From contig JAHOYT010000037.1 of NCBI GenBank assembly GCA_019038645.1, positions 1-35,040 of the forward strand: 35,040 nucleotides of DNA, read 5' to 3'. Numbering within the stretch: the stretch's first letter is position 1; the number at the start of each line of letters is the position of its first letter. A program made the translations under genes and the position numbers. Of this stretch, positions 32,742 to 35,040 are shown one piece after another. The notes below the pieces were generated by a model. That model was given only the letters and a program-made list of their open reading frames with translations, had not been told where the DNA came from and searched no databases. This DNA comes from Bacteroidales bacterium (GTDB lineage Bacteria; Bacteroidota; Bacteroidia; Bacteroidales; UBA12077).

Positions 32742-32757
32742 AGAATTTATTTAAAGT

Positions 32758-33939
32758 TTACTTCAATAGAGTTCGAATAATTTTAATTTCAGATGTATTG
32801 GAATCGATAACTGTTACAAATGCATATAATCCATTGGGGTGTATTTCAAAAGATGCGAATCTGGAATTTATACTTAATTTAAAATCATCAGATATTAGCT
32901 TCGTTTTACAAATGAAGTTTCCTGTTTTATCATAAACATAAAAGGAATTTCCGGTATCTTCCGAATGATTAAAAACCAATATGTTTCCTTCAGGATCACT
33001 TTTTAAGGCATAAAACATTGGGAAATAGTCAGGATATATATTTGGATCATTTAATAATGCTTTATTTTCTTCATAAATGTTTTTTTCTATTAAATAATTC
33101 TTAACTCTTTCTATAAATTCAGTCTTCATTTTCTCACTAGTTTTAATAGGAGATTGGTTCAACTCAATGTCTTTGATTTTTTCTCCGTTTGGAGAATAAA
33201 CAGAGAGTTTTGATTCTGTATTATGTCCCACAATTAAATTGCCTTCAAATGTTCTTTCAATAATTGTTTTGTCTCTTATACTCGATGGAGAGAAGCTAAC
33301 CATTCCACCTTCTTTTAATTTAATTACAATTGGTTTTAAGTTTATTAAGCTGTTCATGTAACTATCAACAATTACCTCTTTCCCAGTCTCAATATCTTTA
33401 ATAGAAACAATATATTTCGTATTTCCACTGTATGGTACATGACCCCAAATTGCAATCTTATTATCTTTTAATGGTGTGATTTGTAATGGCATATAATCTA
33501 TTTTAACCATTTTATAAAATTCACCGTTTAAATTGTAAAATTGAATTCTTCCTTGATGATCACTAGCAAAAACATATTTATTACCGAGTATTCCATGTAG
33601 TGTTGGTCTGTATAGAAACTCACCTTTGTTAGAACCTTTTTTTCCAAATTCTTTTACATAATTCCCGTTTTTATCGAACTTGTAAATATTATATTTACTA
33701 TAATTGCCAATGAAAACTTCACCTGTTTTGGAAACGCTTATGCTTTTCATTACACCAACAGGATTGCCATTAACTGTATCTGTTCTATCATCAAAAAGTT
33801 TGTTCCAATCGGTGTTTTTAGCGTATTCAGTATCCTCTATCAGATTAATTGTACCTGTTTTATAAACATCCAATAGAGTTTGAGCTTGTGTTTTTGAAAC
33901 ACAACAAAGTATAAGAAATAGAAAAATAATTCTTTTCAT
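32758..33939 (-). CDS. Secreted 6-bladed beta-propeller (NHL-like) protein
   Basis: 393 residues. Sec signal peptide 'MKRIIFLFLILCCVSKTQAQ' is followed by repeated blades: 'GEVFIGNYSKYNIYKFDKNG', 'GRIQFYNLNGEFYKMV', 'ESKLSVYSPNGEKIKDIEL', 'SFYVYDKTGNFICKTKL'. This resembles the 6-bladed beta-propeller proteins common in Bacteroidota, often found beside ECF sigma/anti-sigma pairs. The function is unknown; a binding or signalling role at the cell envelope is plausible. It is last in a sigma-antisigma-propeller operon (21-bp gap from the anti-sigma gene) and followed by a terminator. Confidence 0.85.
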   Translation of the reverse strand: MKRIIFLFLILCCVSKTQAQTLLDVYKTGTINLIEDTEYAKNTDWNKLFDDRTDTVNGNPVGVMKSISVSKTGEVFIGNYSKYNIYKFDKNGNYVKEFGKKGSNKGEFLYRPTLHGILGNKYVFASDHQGRIQFYNLNGEFYKMVKIDYMPLQITPLKDNKIAIWGHVPYSGNTKYIVSIKDIETGKEVIVDSYMNSLINLKPIVIKLKEGGMVSFSPSSIRDKTIIERTFEGNLIVGHNTESKLSVYSPNGEKIKDIELNQSPIKTSEKMKTEFIERVKNYLIEKNIYEENKALLNDPNIYPDYFPMFYALKSDPEGNILVFNHSEDTGNSFYVYDKTGNFICKTKLISDDFKLSINSRFASFEIHPNGLYAFVTVIDSNTSEIKIIRTLLK

Positions 33940-33960
33940 AGTTTTAGTTTTAATTAATAA

Positions 33961-34422
33961 TTAATTCCTGATTATTTGATGATCAATTGGAGTCCCGTCT
34001 TCACTGTAATGAGTTACAGTAATTGATTGTTCTTTCCAGGCATCGTTCATGTCGGGAATGTAAACTAAAAGCTCATAATCATTTACCGGTTTCTGATTAC
34101 GAGTGAATTTTATTATTGATAATGTTGAAATTGATATTAGCAGGCAAATACTCGCAGCCCAACTAAGAATTTTACTATAGTTTATTTTATTTTTTTCTTT
34201 AATATTATTTGAAAGTATTTTGAATTCAGGAATTCCAATTGCATCAGTATTTATAAGTTTTAAGGAGTCTTTAACTAATGAAATATCTTTTGATAACAAA
34301 TCAAGCAGGTTTCTACAATCCTTGCATCCTTCAATATGCTTTTTAATTACTTGCATTTGATCTTTTCCCAACGAATTGTGGTAAAAATCAAATAATACTT
34401 CTTTCTCTACACAACTCTTCAT
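33961..34422 (-). CDS. Anti-sigma factor with zinc-finger motif, single-pass membrane protein
   Basis: 153 residues from ATG 34422; an in-frame start at 34458 would overlap the sigma gene further and adds an atypical leader. The N-terminal anti-sigma domain has the 'HIEGCKDC' (HxxxCxxC) zinc-binding motif. One transmembrane helix ('ILSWAASICLLISISTLSII', about residues 90-110) follows, and the C-terminal ~50 residues are outside. It overlaps the sigma-factor gene by 35 bp, implying translational coupling and a cognate pair. It probably sequesters the ECF sigma at the membrane until a signal arrives, perhaps through the periplasmic tail and the propeller protein. Confidence 0.85.
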   Translation of the reverse strand: MKSCVEKEVLFDFYHNSLGKDQMQVIKKHIEGCKDCRNLLDLLSKDISLVKDSLKLINTDAIGIPEFKILSNNIKEKNKINYSKILSWAASICLLISISTLSIIKFTRNQKPVNDYELLVYIPDMNDAWKEQSITVTHYSEDGTPIDHQIIRN

Positions 34423-34906
34423 GACTTGATATTTTAATTTGAACTGCAAGCTTATCAATTACTCTTGACAAGGTCTTTCCAACTGATGTAAATTTAATTT
34501 CAAGAATTTCGCTTATTTCTTTATATGAAAAATCATCATTATAGAGGTTTAATAATATTTGTTCTTTCTGCGATAATTTAGTTAATGCTTTTTTAATAAT
34601 TTTTTTCTTTTCATTTTGTACTATTTCTTGTTCAATCGTATTTGAAGTTACTTCTTCATATTGACTTACATTATCAGATAAATGAATAATTTTCTTACGT
34701 TTATTGATATTAATAAATTTATTTAAAGCACATTTATAGAGCCACGCTTTTGTATTATCAGGCTTTTTATTCTTATTTATTTCAATATACAAACTCAGAA
34801 ATACCTCTTGCGTAATATCTTCACTGTCGGGATGTGAAAATGAGAGTCTATAAACAAATTGGTAAATCCTTATATAGTATAAATTGTAAATATTAATAAA
34901 GGGCAT
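34388..34906 (-). CDS. ECF-type RNA polymerase sigma factor
   Basis: 172 residues with region 2 ('FVYRLSFSHPDSEDITQEVF' and 'NTKAWLYKCALNKFINI') and region 4 ('LTKLSQKEQILLNLYNDDFS' then 'YKEISEILEIKFTSVGKTLS'). This is the ECF sigma layout. It is the first gene of a three-gene unit with its anti-sigma factor and propeller protein. Region 2 starts close to the N-terminus ('MPFINIYNLYYIRIYQ'), so the start at 34906 makes a slightly short protein but is the only ATG that fits. Promoter targets are unknown; ECF units often regulate themselves. Confidence 0.9.
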   Translation of the reverse strand: MPFINIYNLYYIRIYQFVYRLSFSHPDSEDITQEVFLSLYIEINKNKKPDNTKAWLYKCALNKFININKRKKIIHLSDNVSQYEEVTSNTIEQEIVQNEKKKIIKKALTKLSQKEQILLNLYNDDFSYKEISEILEIKFTSVGKTLSRVIDKLAVQIKISSHEELCRERSII

Positions 34907-35040
34907 TGTTTAAGTTGTTTTATTCTAAGACAAACTTGCTAATAATTTGTGACATTATTTTAAATAAAAATTTAATTGATGGTTAAACATGTTGCAGAAT
35001 ATGTTTAATTATGTAAGTTGTCAAACACGTTAATATTCTT

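Overview
The window comes from an AT-rich anaerobic member of the Bacteroidota, probably a Bacteroidales/Marinilabiliales-type marine or sediment organism. The phylum call rests on FISUMP lipoproteins, an ECF sigma/anti-sigma/6-bladed-propeller trio, a membrane-bound LytTR regulator and two good TTTG-N19/20-TAnnTTTG promoters. The lifestyle call rests on the gene content: reductive dehalogenase, [FeFe]-hydrogenase maturases, adenylylsulfate reductase with its Qmo complex, and a glycyl-radical hydroxyproline dehydratase. No rRNA, tRNA, CRISPR array or transposase was seen.

Layout: (1) 1-6400, plus strand: a 5'-truncated caspase-fold protease, a secreted barrel-like protein and two FISUMP lipoproteins. 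The 3' ends of the lipoprotein genes are near-identical duplicates, and the second gene carries a 315-bp tandem repeat. (2) 6433-9354, minus strand: rdhA-rdhB-rdhC, a respiratory reductive dehalogenase operon. rdhA is split by one frameshift at an A7 heptamer. A divergent MarR regulator starts at 9501. (3) 9944-11378: a decayed histidine-kinase fragment, rex and a lone receiver-domain protein. (4) 11836-14211, plus strand: a TM1266-like protein, hydG and two more small TM1266-like proteins, with a strong promoter and a leader hairpin, closed by a terminator. A SiaC-family gene follows. (5) 15005-22053, minus strand: aprB-aprA-qmoA-qmoB-qmoC. (6) 22334-23684: a small repetitive membrane protein and a LytTR regulator. 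(7) 23815-31264, minus strand: a hydroxyproline-peptide catabolic operon (glycyl-radical activase, trans-4-hydroxyproline dehydratase, Xaa-Pro aminopeptidase, trans-3-hydroxyproline dehydratase-like protein, C69 dipeptidase). (8) 31514-32611: hydE. (9) 32758-34906: propeller protein, anti-sigma factor and ECF sigma factor.

How it fits together (inference): the central 25 kb is an anaerobic energy-metabolism neighbourhood. Hydroxyproline peptides, as from collagen, would supply carbon and reductant. [FeFe]-hydrogenase, matured by HydE/HydG plus a HydF not present here, would handle H2. Rex would sense NADH/NAD+. AprBA-QmoABC would exchange electrons between menaquinone and the APS/sulfite couple, and RdhABC would pass quinol electrons to an organohalide. 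Sat, Dsr and HydF are not in the window, so neither complete sulfate reduction nor complete hydrogenase assembly can be claimed from it.
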